Part shown: piece by piece, positions 30,650 to 40,600 of the stretch
How the letters are laid out: each line of letters starts with the position of its first letter
How positions within the stretch are numbered: position 1 is the stretch's first letter
Source: Nemertoderma westbladi
Lineage: Eukaryota; Xenacoelomorpha; Nemertodermatida; Nemertodermatidae
DNA: 49,153 nt
Assembly (NCBI GenBank): GCA_032718475.1
Contig: JAUCBJ010006594.1
Location: forward strand, 1 to 49,153
Reading direction: 5' to 3'
Program-made: the position numbers and the translations under genes
Notes under the pieces: model-generated
Databases searched by the model: none
The model's input: only the letters and a program-made list of their open reading frames with translations
What the model was told of the DNA's origin: nothing

Positions 30650-33600
30650 AAACCCGTCTCTAGGAGAAAGGTAACACCAGTGTGTTATACAGACGACGGC
30701 GAAAGCCAGACTTCTCAAGGAGAAGATAGCGGGAAGGACACTGATAGATCTTATTACGTGAATAAAATGCCTAAAGATCAGGTAAGTAAATTCAAGTCTC
30801 GAACAAATGACAGGAGAGAACAGGTAAGAAAAACTCCTCCTACGTCTCCCAAGAGAATTCAGGTGAGAAAGCCCGAAGAAAAAGCAAGTGTACACAATGT
30901 GACTCAGAGTAAGGTGAGTAACATCAAACCGAAATGTGCGCTATGTGACGGGACCCATCGCTTAAATATGTGTGATGAATTTCTAAAGAAATCATTAACT
31001 GAGAGACGTGAAGTCATGTGGGATAAGCGGTTATGTTATAATTGCCTCAGACAAGGACACCAACGGCGAACCTGTTACTCGAACATAAGGTGTGCAAAGT
31101 GTGGTGCGAAACATCATATCTTGTTGCACGCTGAATTCGAGCGAAATAGTCCGAATCAGGTAAGTGATTCCGAACTACATGTCCAATTCAGTGATGTGAA
31201 CGACACTGATCAATCTGAGATGGAAGGATTCTATACGGACGAGTTCTCCGACGAAAACGAATCCTGTTATATGATAAATACCGCAGTGTATCGAGCACTC
31301 ACATATGAAAAGGATACAGACAGCGATTTCACTCTAACTACTTCTGAACGACAACCATCTTGGAAAGAGCCATCTTCCAATGTAGGGATCCGAGAGTTTC
31401 CTGTGGTGCAAGTAAGGGTTCACGGACCTAAGAGGAGTTATGTAGTGAACGCCCTCCTTGACTCCGGTAGTACAGGAACATTCATCGACAAAGAGCTAGC
31501 CGAAGACATATTTGCTGGACAACCCAAGTTCCAAACTAAGCTCAACATGTCCGGCATTATGCAAGTTTGGAAATCTACAATAACAGCGGATTATTATGTA
31601 GGAGCGTTGTCCACCCCCCAGGACGAACTAGGAGAACATAGCATAAGGTCAGTGAAAATGGTGGCTATAAAGAACTTCGCTACTACTCAAGCAGACCTTT
31701 ATAATTGGGATGAGGATGAGAGCATCCAACATCTTAACATACCTCGATTCCAGACTGATTATCCTGGAGTGCAAATACTCATCGACCAAAACGCGCATGA
31801 GGCGCTGGAGACATTAGAGAAACGGCCTGCTCAACCGCAGCCACTACAGACCTATGCGGTAAGAACTAGAGTAGGTTGGTACTTTAATGGCCCTTCCCGT
31901 AGAACACTCAGAGAAAGACTACCGCAAGAGAGCGTCTGCCAGGTGAGTGAATGGGAAGATGATGCTAGTGAGGGAGACGATTTAACTGAGGGAACTCCAT
32001 ACTCCTCAGATAACGACGACGTTCACCAGCTTTTTGATGAGGAGAATACCATCGATCTCCTTAAGGAAAACGAGGCTTGGCAAAACCAAGTGAACTTATG
32101 TCAACTTCTCTATCCATCTGAACGAGAAGCTTATAACGACGAGTTAAATGACGTCATTGAGCGTTGCAATGCCAAGACTCGAGATGAACATGCCGTACGA
32201 TTCTTTACGCAAGAGGCGGTAGAGCCCAATTCCTACGATAAAGCCTTGTCGGTGGAAGAGGAAAGGGCCAAGCAGATCCAAGAGACAACTACACGTTTCC
32301 TCAAAGATCAAGGTAGGTATGAAGTCGGTCTACCTTTCCGCAAGAGAGAACCGAAGTTCATCAATAACAGACCCTTGGCGGAAAAAAGAATCGCGCAACT
32401 CCATCGACGCCTTACGGCTAATTCTTCAGCTAAAGAAATGTATCAAACACAGCTGGATAAATTTATTAGTAAGGGATACGCGGAGAGAGTACCGGAAAAA
32501 ACACCTGTGACTGAAAGAACGTATTACTTAACTCACCATTACGTTCCTAAACCCGGTAAACCACATGAAGTGAGAGTAGTGTTTGATGGCTCCGCTCTTT
32601 ACATGGGTCAATCCCTTAACTCTGAATTGTTACCAGGACCCAACTTACTTCAATCTTTGTTGGGAATTCTTTTAAGATTGAGACAATATTCGATTGCTTT
32701 CGCCTCCGATATAGAAGGCATGTTCTTGCAAGTCAAAGTGTTGGATAGGGATCGAGATAGCCTACGATTTCTATGGTGGCCCGAAGGAGACCTCAACCAG
32801 AAACCGGTGGAGTATTGGATGACCATCCAGGCCTTTGGGATAATCTCAAGCCCTTCCAACGCCTGTTCGGTAGTGCGTACCACTGCAGAGGACAATCGAG
32901 AGGCCTTCTCTAAGGAAGTGATCGACAACATCAAGCGGGACATATACATGGACGACAATCTGAAGTCCCTTCCATCAGTTGAGGAAGCCATTGAGGTCGC
33001 TAAAGGAACGGTAGAGTGCTTAAAAAGAGGTGGGTTTCGATTAACAAAATTCACCAGCAACTCCCGTGAGTTTCTGGAGTCGATCCCTGCGGAAGATCGA
33101 GGGGCGAAAGATCTAGATTTGATCAAAGATGATCTGCCAGAAACCAAGACACTCGGCTTGAAATGGGACACAGAGCGAGATATCCTGTTTTTCCAGCTAA
33201 AACAGCGAGATAATCCAGTTCGAACCAAACGGATTTGCTTAAGTATACTGAGCACTTATTTCGATCCATTGGGATTTATTAGCCCAGTTATATTGATTGC
33301 TCGTAGTTTGGTACAACAAATGTGGCTTGAAAACCACTCATGGGACGATCCACTTAAGGGAGAATTATTGAAGAAGTGGATGAAATGGGAAGATTCTCTG
33401 CCGGCTATCGAGGATTTTATAATTTCCCGTTCATATTTTGGTCATGTTCTCCCTACGTATTCCTATCAACTCCATGTGTTTGGAGACGCCAGCGATATGG
33501 GAATAGGTATAGTAGCCTATCTAAGAGTGGAAACTCCGGATGGAATCAAAGTCGCCTTGGTTACTTCTAAGGCATTAATCAACAACAAGTTGAAAGTTCC

Positions 33601-34240
33601 TCGAGCGGAGTTAAAAGCGGCTCTATACGCTACAGCCATCGGCCGGAATGTAACAGAACAGATTGACTATCCATTAGAGAAAACTGTCTATTGGACCGAC
33701 GCTTTACTCGTGTTAGAGTATATAACCAATGAAGTCTGTCAGTTCAGCGTCTTCGTTACCAACAGAGTAGCCATCATACTTAGTCGCACGACGATGGACC
33801 AATGGAGACATTGCCCCGGAACGATTAATCCAGCAGACATCGCTTCCCGAGGAGCGACTCCAAAAGAATTGGTAAATACTCCCGAATGGTTAGGTGGACC
33901 CGACTTTCTCTACAGAGAAGAAGAAGAATGGCCTCCCCATCTCACAACAGCAGAGATCAGACAGGCCAAGGGAGCGGAGAAAGTTAAACCCAAAACTCGA
34001 GCGAGTAAATTGAAGTTGTTTAAACCTGCGGTTGATCTATCTGTATTATTTACTTCCGGAGAGGATGCTTTGGATCAGAAACCCACAGCCACGGATAAAG
34101 AAGTCTTGGAAATCCGTGACAAGGATTGGAAATCTGGAATACCAGATATTTCGCAAGGACTCTCACCCCTCTTGCAGAGAGCGATACGTCACTACAGTTC
34201 CTGGAATCGGCTCTGTAAGGCCGTCACCTATTTGAAATGA
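30650..34240 (+). CDS. pol: BEL/Pao Pol: zinc knuckles, protease, RT and RNase H, element C
   Basis: In frame with gag across one stop; the open segment has no early ATG (30680 is GTG), so it is most likely the rest of a Gag-Pol polyprotein. Counted from 30680, it holds CALCDGTHRLNMC, CYNCLRQGHQRRTC and CAKCGAKHHILLH (85-150, RNA-binding zinc knuckles). The aspartic protease ALLDSGSTGTFID is at about 257, RT motifs FASDIEGMFLQVK and DIYMDDN at about 674 and 755, RNase H VFGDAS at about 934 and WTDALLVLEYI after it, then NPADIASRGA at about 1049. The frame ends at TGA 34238-34240, where copy B has an Arg codon, and reads on in phase afterwards. Seven strong splice-donor-like sequences lie in its first 1.3 kb. 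Confidence 0.9.
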   Translation, partial: KPVSRRKVTPVCYTDDGESQTSQGEDSGKDTDRSYYVNKMPKDQVSKFKSRTNDRREQVRKTPPTSPKRIQVRKPEEKASVHNVTQSKVSNIKPKCALCDGTHRLNMCDEFLKKSLTERREVMWDKRLCYNCLRQGHQRRTCYSNIRCAKCGAKHHILLHAEFERNSPNQVSDSELHVQFSDVNDTDQSEMEGFYTDEFSDENESCYMINTAVYRALTYEKDTDSDFTLTTSERQPSWKEPSSNVGIREFPVVQVRVHGPKRSYVVNALLDSGSTGTFIDKELAEDIFAGQPKFQTKLNMSGIMQVWKSTITADYYVGALSTPQDELGEHSIRSVKMVAIKNFATTQADLYNWDEDESIQHLNIPRFQTDYPGVQILIDQNAHEALETLEKRPAQPQPLQTYAVRTRVGWYFNGPSRRTLRERLPQESVCQVSEWEDDASEGDDLTEGTPYSSDNDDVHQLFDEENTIDLLKENEAWQNQVNLCQLLYPSEREAYNDELNDVIERCNAKTRDEHAVRFFTQEAVEPNSYDKALSVEEERAKQIQETTTRFLKDQGRYEVGLPFRKREPKFINNRPLAEKRIAQLHRRLTANSSAKEMYQTQLDKFISKGYAERVPEKTPVTERTYYLTHHYVPKPGKPHEVRVVFDGSALYMGQSLNSELLPGPNLLQSLLGILLRLRQYSIAFASDIEGMFLQVKVLDRDRDSLRFLWWPEGDLNQKPVEYWMTIQAFGIISSPSNACSVVRTTAEDNREAFSKEVIDNIKRDIYMDDNLKSLPSVEEAIEVAKGTVECLKRGGFRLTKFTSNSREFLESIPAEDRGAKDLDLIKDDLPETKTLGLKWDTERDILFFQLKQRDNPVRTKRICLSILSTYFDPLGFISPVILIARSLVQQMWLENHSWDDPLKGELLKKWMKWEDSLPAIEDFIISRSYFGHVLPTYSYQLHVFGDASDMGIGIVAYLRVETPDGIKVALVTSKALINNKLKVPRAELKAALYATAIGRNVTEQIDYPLEKTVYWTDALLVLEYITNEVCQFSVFVTNRVAIILSRTTMDQWRHCPGTINPADIASRGATPKELVNTPEWLGGPDFLYREEEEWPPHLTTAEIRQAKGAEKVKPKTRASKLKLFKPAVDLSVLFTSGEDALDQKPTATDKEVLEIRDKDWKSGIPDISQGLSPLLQRAIRHYSSWNRLCKAVTYLK

Positions 34241-35971
34241 TGTTTTCATCATCGTTACTCCGGGACAAAGACCAATAGTGATGATGCTCCATCAACATCT
34301 GCACGAGTCCATGTTGTTAAAGATCTTCCTAAATATAAGATATCCGACAGGTTTCTAAAGGAGAAGATCAGTTACCAGGAGCATGATGAAACCAACAAAC
34401 AGATGCTGAGACTCCTACAATGCTATGAGGATTCCGATAAGTATTTCCTGTTGTTAAGAAATCCGCAGATGCGCTTAAGGGATCGCTTCTCTAGTACCAT
34501 GATAGATGGGTTAATACGTGTTGGAGGCAGGCTCACCAACGCCCCCTTATCCTTTGACACTAAGTTTCCCATACTCATTAGAAATCTTGACATACAAATC
34601 AAGATGATTGTAGATGTTCATAGCAAACTGTATCATAAATAATAATAATTAAATGCTTGAGTTAATACAATTATTTTATATTTTATATATATTTTTATAT
34701 ATATATCTTTTTATCTATATATTTTTATATATATATATATATATATTCTATTCTTAGAATAAAATAAACTGTATCATGCTGGAAGAGAACGAGTTCTGAG
34801 CGAAATTCGAACTCGCTTCTATTTTTATAAACCCCGTAGAGCTCTGAACCAAGTCCTTAGGAACTGCATACCCTGTAGGAAAGCATTCAGTAGGCCTTTG
34901 ACACAGCGAAAGGCATAATTACCTAGGGAAAGAGTAAGCTTCTACGAACCACCCTTTACTAATACCGGTGTGGATTTATTTGGCCCTATTGAAGTATATC
35001 GTGCCCGGACTATAGTCAAGAGATGGTGTGTCATCTTCGTTTGTATGAATTGTAGAGCTATCCATCTCGATATGGTAAACGATCTATCCACCAACAGCTT
35101 CGTGTTGAGTTTACGACGACAGATCGCTCGCTTCGGAACCAGTAACACGATGAGATCGGATAAGGGAACGAACTTCATTGGTGCCAACAACGAAATTCAA
35201 GCTTACGTAAAAGACTGGAACAAAAGACAGGTGGACGATCAGCTAAGGATAACAGCGTCTAGCTGGACCTTCAACGCCGCCGACGCCCCTTGGTGGGGAG
35301 GAAGTTGGGAGAGATTGATTAGGAGCGTGAAGACTGCGTTCCACTTTATTGTACCTTGTCGCGCTTATCTCACCGACGAACTATTGCGGACGTTAATGGA
35401 GGAAATCGCCGCCTATCTCAACGAAAGACCGCTTATGCCAGTCTCTTCAAGTCCTGATTCCCTGGAAGCGCTAACACCCGCGCACTTTCTACTGAAGAAA
35501 CCCGTAGCCATGCTCCCACGATCGGAGATCACAGACGGAGACGAGTACTGCCGTCGAACCTGGCAACTTATGCAGTTGCTATCCCGTCGTTTCGCTGACC
35601 ATTTCGAGAAACATTACCTGCCCACTCTACAACTTCGAACTAAGTGGTTTGCGCAGCAAGAAAACGTCAGCGCTGGAGACATGGTGCTTATTGTGGACCC
35701 CGATCTCCCACGTAAGCGATGGCAAACAGGTCGTATCATCGAGACTCATATCTCGAGCGATGGTTTGGTGCGATCAGTAGAACTCGTCGTCATGCGGCGT
35801 AACTTTAAGAAACCAGGGATAGTCTTTGAGACTCAACAGCTCAACCACCCAGTGGGTCGTTTATGTTTACTGGAAAGAGACAGAGAGCTCTCCGGAAACT
35901 ATGGAAGGCAAGAAACTCTTCCCACGACCACTTCCCTAATCCAACCGACATCTAGGGGCTCCCCAACTTAA
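34241..35971 (+). pseudogene. pol: BEL/Pao integrase with DUF5641, element C, interrupted
   Basis: This is the in-phase continuation of pol. The H2C2 zinc-binding domain (HSKLYH ... CIPC) is split by a 141-bp insertion carrying TAA at 34640-34642, and another TAA lies at 34916-34918, where copy B has Glu. From 34970 the catalytic core is open: VDLFGP (first Asp), RSDKGTNF (second Asp, about 35159) and GGSWERLI (Glu, about 35309) make up the DDE triad. The C-terminal part (DHFEKHYLPTLQLRTKWF, GDMVLIVDPDLPRKRWQTGRI) is the DUF5641 domain usual in BEL/Pao integrases. It would insert the cDNA into the genome; this copy cannot be made in one piece. Confidence 0.85.
34625..34777. mobile_element. 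141-bp AT-rich insertion with 12-bp flanking repeats
   Basis: AAACTGTATCAT occurs at 34625-34636 and again at 34766-34777; copy B has only one such site. Between them is AT-rich sequence with a TATATA microsatellite and an ATTCTATTCTTAGAAT inverted word near 34744. It may be a short retroposon or a filler insertion; the class is unknown. Confidence 0.65.
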
Positions 35972-37320
35972 TATCGTTCGGAGTGGGTGTGTGACTCTAT
36001 TATTTTATATTATTTTATTATTTTTATATTTATGTATGTATTACTATGTAATTTTATCATAATCGTTTTATTTAATTTAGTAGAATATTATTTAGCGATT
36101 ATTTAGTAGAGTAGTGCAATATGTTCGTGTTTATTGCGTACGTAATTACTTATATTATATTTAGTGTGACGGTGAGAAACAAGTGTTTTTCTCTTTCCTT
36201 ACTGTCCGTATTATATTATAAATACGTAACTACAGTAAGATGAAATGTCCGTACTTATTAAAGTACAATAAAGCCACTACTATATTCAAGTATTATTGGT
36301 AGGCAGAGTATTAGGAATGCAAAGTTCAGATCCTCGTGTCTTGGCTAAACCAAGCTCTGGGTAGACCTTGGAAACGACTTGCCTCTTCACACTGACATTG
36401 CTTCGTGCGATATTGCTCTCATACCGTATATTAAATAATACATATAGTAGCGTGATGTCCCTTTAACAGTAGCGTATAACGCAAAATAAATCTGTTAAAC
36501 CCTTTGACCATCTGTAATTCTAGTCGATTAAGATATCGCGGCACCCACCGATATACTTGAAAGACAAATTCTAGAATCAGTGGTTAACGTCCCCAGACAA
36601 GTTCTGGAATAAATCGGTGCCCATCTCAAATATTAATTATTTAATATTTGCAAATCTAATAAATCAAAATCTGTAAAATTCAGATCCTTCAACAATTCTA
36701 GTCAATTAAGATATCGTAGCATTTACCGATATTCTTAAAAGGACAATTTTCATAGAATTAAGGATCTTGTGTTCCCAGACATGTTCTAGAATCAAAATAT
36801 GCCCATTTAATTATCAAATAATAAAATTTCAGGGAATAAATTTAAATTCATGCCTTTTAATGAATTTAATAAATTGCCATTTTACGCAATTTATAACATT
36901 CCCAAAATTCCATTAATTAATAGATCAAGGGAGCGGAGATTTGTCTTATTATGAGTATGAGTGTGCGAAAGTCTCCCAAACATGGTCAATAGCCGATAAA
37001 ATTCATAAAGTCATGTATCAAACAGGACATTGACTATTAAAGAATTACTATTAAATAACATCCCAGATCTGTATGCATGGGAATTACTCTAATTCTACCG
37101 CTAGCTTTGCATAATGTCACCATGGCAACAACCACGCTAGAATTAGAATTGAGTTAAAAGAACAATAGAAAGCTTGTCCCATTGAATAGCATAGGGAATA
37201 AATAGCGCACTGCTAGTATCCAAGGATACATAATAGTACAGTGACATTCTGGAAGGCATTGACTAACGGACAAACGGCCCGAATGTGCGTAGTTGTGACC
37301 AGTTGTGTGGTATTTGTGAG
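35972..37320 (+). other. Non-coding spacer between pol and the third ORF, element C
   Basis: 1.35 kb of AT-rich DNA (very AT-rich at 35998-36130) without a gene. Its equivalent is deleted in element B, so it cannot be checked for conservation. It holds a 178-bp tandem duplication. Confidence 0.55.
36488..36843. repeat. 178-bp imperfect tandem duplication in the spacer
   Basis: AATTCTAGTC-ATTAAGATATCG occurs at 36516 and 36694. Each is followed by ACCGATAT and by CCCAGACA-GTTCT words in the same order. Units run about 36488-36665 and 36666-36843, well diverged. Confidence 0.8.
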
Positions 37321-37621
37321 TTTATAGGTGAATGTTACTGCTAAAGTGTGTTTACAGTAGCTAGTCGCAATCGTGAAAGTAACCTAACTCTCCAAGGAAA
37401 ACCTGAAGTACATCTAAGCCTTTGGGACGGACAGTGGAGTGACTTGTGCCAGTTGTCGTTGTCGTTGTGCGGCTACGTCGTTGGCGAAAGTACAGCGGCG
37501 ACGACACATCGGCGCTGAGAATCTCACACTGTCCGGGGGCAAGGGAGAAGTAGGCAGCGACGCCCGCTCGCCTAATAAATATATAAACTCATTATAATAT
37601 TGGTGAACTCGTATAGCAGAT
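37321..37621 (+). promoter_or_regulatory. Leader in front of the third ORF, element C
   Basis: 300 bp homologous to the B leader at 9253-9545. A GC- and CpG-rich centre is followed by an AT-rich AAATATATAAACTCATTATAATATTGG stretch directly before the ATG. It could be an internal promoter, or the exon after a splice acceptor such as TTTACAG at about 37356; neither is proven. Confidence 0.35.
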
Positions 37622-38121
37622 ATGACTGAATTAATAGAAGATGATCTTGGTATCAGGGAGAGATATACTCTACCTTTGCAAGCGTTTGTCGATAGCTTGA
37701 TACGCGGCGACGCTGATCCAACTACTACGGAGGACGATGGTCGTTATATCGAACCGCCAATGTCCCAGGAGCAACTTACGCGTGAATTGGACTATAGAAA
37801 ATTCACTGCTCGCTATACGCATCGTAATGGTACGTATATGGACTTCTTGACTACTGGTCATCCTATTGATTTACACGACACCGACGATGTCGACACCGAA
37901 AGGGAAATGGTTTTATTTAAATATCATACCAGCGGAGTCGAAACGACAAATCGAGAATAGAACACGAGAACTCTATTCGAAATAAACTCGAAAGAGAAGA
38001 CGTTGAAGAACCTGATAAACGTAGCGGCTTCAACGAATATCTAGAATTTCTAAGAGAGACCTATCTCAATGTTGCCAATTCAGTAAGGGCGGCGTCGAGT
38101 GAGGTGAATTCGCCGCCCCTC
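37622..38121 (+). pseudogene. Third ORF of element C, 5' part, broken and truncated
   Basis: The first 67 or so residues match the third ORF of element B almost residue for residue (MTELIEDDLGIRERYTLPLQ, GRYIEPPMS, RYTHRNGT). After THRNGT the two copies diverge: C continues for 46 codons to a TAG at 37958. A shifted frame then carries on for about 55 codons (RSGFNEYLEFLRETYLN) to a TAA at 38119. The divergence implies an internal deletion in B or recombination in one copy. Acidic and charged, with no membrane segment. Function unknown. Confidence 0.6.
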
Positions 38122-38470
38122 TAAAGGACGCAGTCTACATAGAGGACGCGTAGTTACTGCGAAAACGGTGTTCCCCCCCCATTCGACCTATTTCCAGCCG
38201 TACGATTTTATCGATTTTTCGAGGGGGGACGCGTAATGCCAAAAAAATAAGATTCTTCAGAGCTTTTAGCGAATCTATCGTTTTGACGGACATGACGGAC
38301 AATTGTCTGGTTTTTTTGTCTTTTTTTCACTAGGACTCTTAAAAAACCTCTATTTGACGCATCCAAAGACACCGAGAATCGAAAGAGGGGGTCTAAATTA
38401 GACGTTTCCACATCTTGGAATACCCCGGCCACTCGGCTACAGAGAGTGCCAGCATCCCGGTTTCACTCTG

Positions 38471-40600
38471 GATGTTCTGGCCCCAAAACGAAGTGTTCGC
38501 GTATGCGCAGCAATATTAAATCTAAAACGGCCACAAAGACGAAGACAAAGTCGAAGACGGCCACCCTAGTCTTGCGTTAGCTCTTTAGGGATACAGAATT
38601 TTCGGAGGAGAAGCTTATCTCAGAAAGTAAGCAAGAACCACCAATAAGATGTTCCTAGACCCCCCCCCAGAATCGACTGAATAGTCCAAAACAAATTTTT
38701 TGGAGCGATCCGGGCGACGGGTAACCCGCTGGGTCCATTTTGACCCGTTTTTACCCATTTTTCGGGGTAGCAATCTTTAAAGCATTTGTTTGAGAGAACC
38801 GCGATAGCTACGATCGTGGGACCAACGCAGTTGGAAAGAGCGAGGTCCAAACCCCCCAAAAGTTTTTTTGTGTATGACTCGGTCAAAACTCTGGTCGCGA
38901 TCAGTAAAAGATCATGAAGATCGTGTTTGATCGCGAATCGGACAGAGAAGGAGTTTCCACATCTGAAAATGGTCTAGCCCATCGTCTTTCTCGTCCCCGA
39001 ATTGTGTGGGGTAGCCGGAAGCCCAATTTCTCAAAATTAATTCTTGACCAAGATCACGATCGTCGAAAAGATCGTAAATGATCTTTAACTTTAAAGCTAT
39101 TTGGGACTTAATTTTCTTAATAGAAATTGTTGACTGGACTGTTGCGAGTTGATTAAAAGAAATTTCAACTCGATAGGCCTACCCGTACCGGAGATACAAA
39201 GATCCAAAGTCTGACGTATGATCTTTAAAGATCACCCTATGATGACTCGGTCGGTAATTTTTTTTAAATTAAATGAATGTTTAGAAAGGTCGCGCGCATC
39301 CAACCATGCATCGCGTTCCACGTTGCGGATGACAGCTGCTCCGGAAATCAGACTTTACCAAAAAAAAACCGGATCTTCAAAGATCATTGCCGAATAAGTC
39401 GAGAACCGTAAGGGCTATGAAAAAACTTTCAACGGCAATAATATTCGCCTCTTCAATGCGCTTCCAACCATGTATTTGGATTTTTCGTAGCGTCGATATT
39501 TTTCGAGATATAGCCTTCGAAACGTGGGTATGCCAAAACGGGTCTTTGTACCGGTACCTAGGCCTAGCTGTACACGATTGGAGTGATTTAAACATTGGAA
39601 TCTTAATGATTCGCGACGGGCTACACGCCAGTTTTTAAATTTCTGAAAAAGACCCAGCGGTTGCAGAGATATGAAAATTTTTCAAATGTACCTCGCGTCG
39701 ATCGAAAAGTGCCATCGTCGAAAACGAAAAATTTTAAATCTCAATTTTCACCATGAAGAATTGATTTTGATGAAAAAGTCTCCAGACGAAAAGTGCTCAG
39801 AATCATTAATTACCTACAAGGGGATGAAATTCGAGTCACTAAAATGAATTTTAAAATTTTTTTTGGTTAAAATTTAGTTTGGACCAGGAACGAGGCTTAA
39901 TCTAATATACAGTCAGTTGGCGGAGGGAGCGGAGCGACCGGAGCCCCCAAAACTAAAACCCCTGGGTTACTGCCCCCCCTTGGGGGGGATGGGGGGGGGG
40001 ATTATATAAATGGGTTGGTAGGTTCGGTGGTTCTAGAATTTTACAATTTACGTAAAAAAAAAAGTACAAAAATTTTTCGCTCGCTTCGCTCGCGCCGCCC
40101 CCCCCCCCCCCCCCCCCGCGCGGATTTTACCTACAATATTATTAACTACATGTTCATTTAAGCTTACGATAATTTCCTACAGCGTCATATCAATATTTTC
40201 CATTCTTACAACTCATAATACTTTTCGCAAAAAATAAATTGTTAATAATATTAAAGTCACATATACAACTACTTGGGTGAGTGTTTGTTACATAGTTGCA
40301 TATATTTACAACATTAAACCTTTGACAAAAAGTATACAATGTGATGGGCTTACAGAATTTCACAAGAAGAAATCTATTTTCGCCAGCAATGGCCTATTCT
40401 CACCAGCAATGGTGGGGGTGTCATAATATGCCCCCCAACCTGTCCTCCTCAGCCTGCTGTTGGACTCCCTGTTTTATAAACACTTGCTATAATATCCTCT
40501 GGTAGTATACCCCCTGGTGGGGTCCTACTGCTGTACGCCATACGTCTGTGACTACAAGTGCCCCACTCGGCTATAAAGAGTGCCCCTAGTTTTTTCCCTG
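38471..40600. repeat. Macrosatellite unit 1
   Basis: Order of landmarks: GATGTTCTGGCCCC start; CAATAAGATGTTCCTAGACC; the GACCCGTTTTTACCC block; a GATC-rich half (38905-39390); CCGGTACCTAGGCCTAGCTG (39550-39569); GCGGAGGGAGCGGAGCGACC (39919); a G-run and TATATAAAT (40003); the CGCTCGCTTCGCTCGCG word and a C-run (40078-40117). It is nearly identical to unit 2 over most of its second half. Confidence 0.85.

Noticed and set aside
39387-39638. 83-codon frame repeated at 41518-41769 with almost the same protein
   Set aside because: It starts at TTG, and the matching frame has a stop in unit 3 (CTTCTAACC, about 43710) and in unit 4 (ATTAAATAAC, about 47213). Identity between units 1 and 2 reflects recent DNA duplication, not selection on a protein.
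40085-40117. Long C-run as a functional element by itself
   Set aside because: Its length differs strongly between units and it is nearly absent in unit 4, as expected for slippage or sequencing uncertainty of homopolymers.
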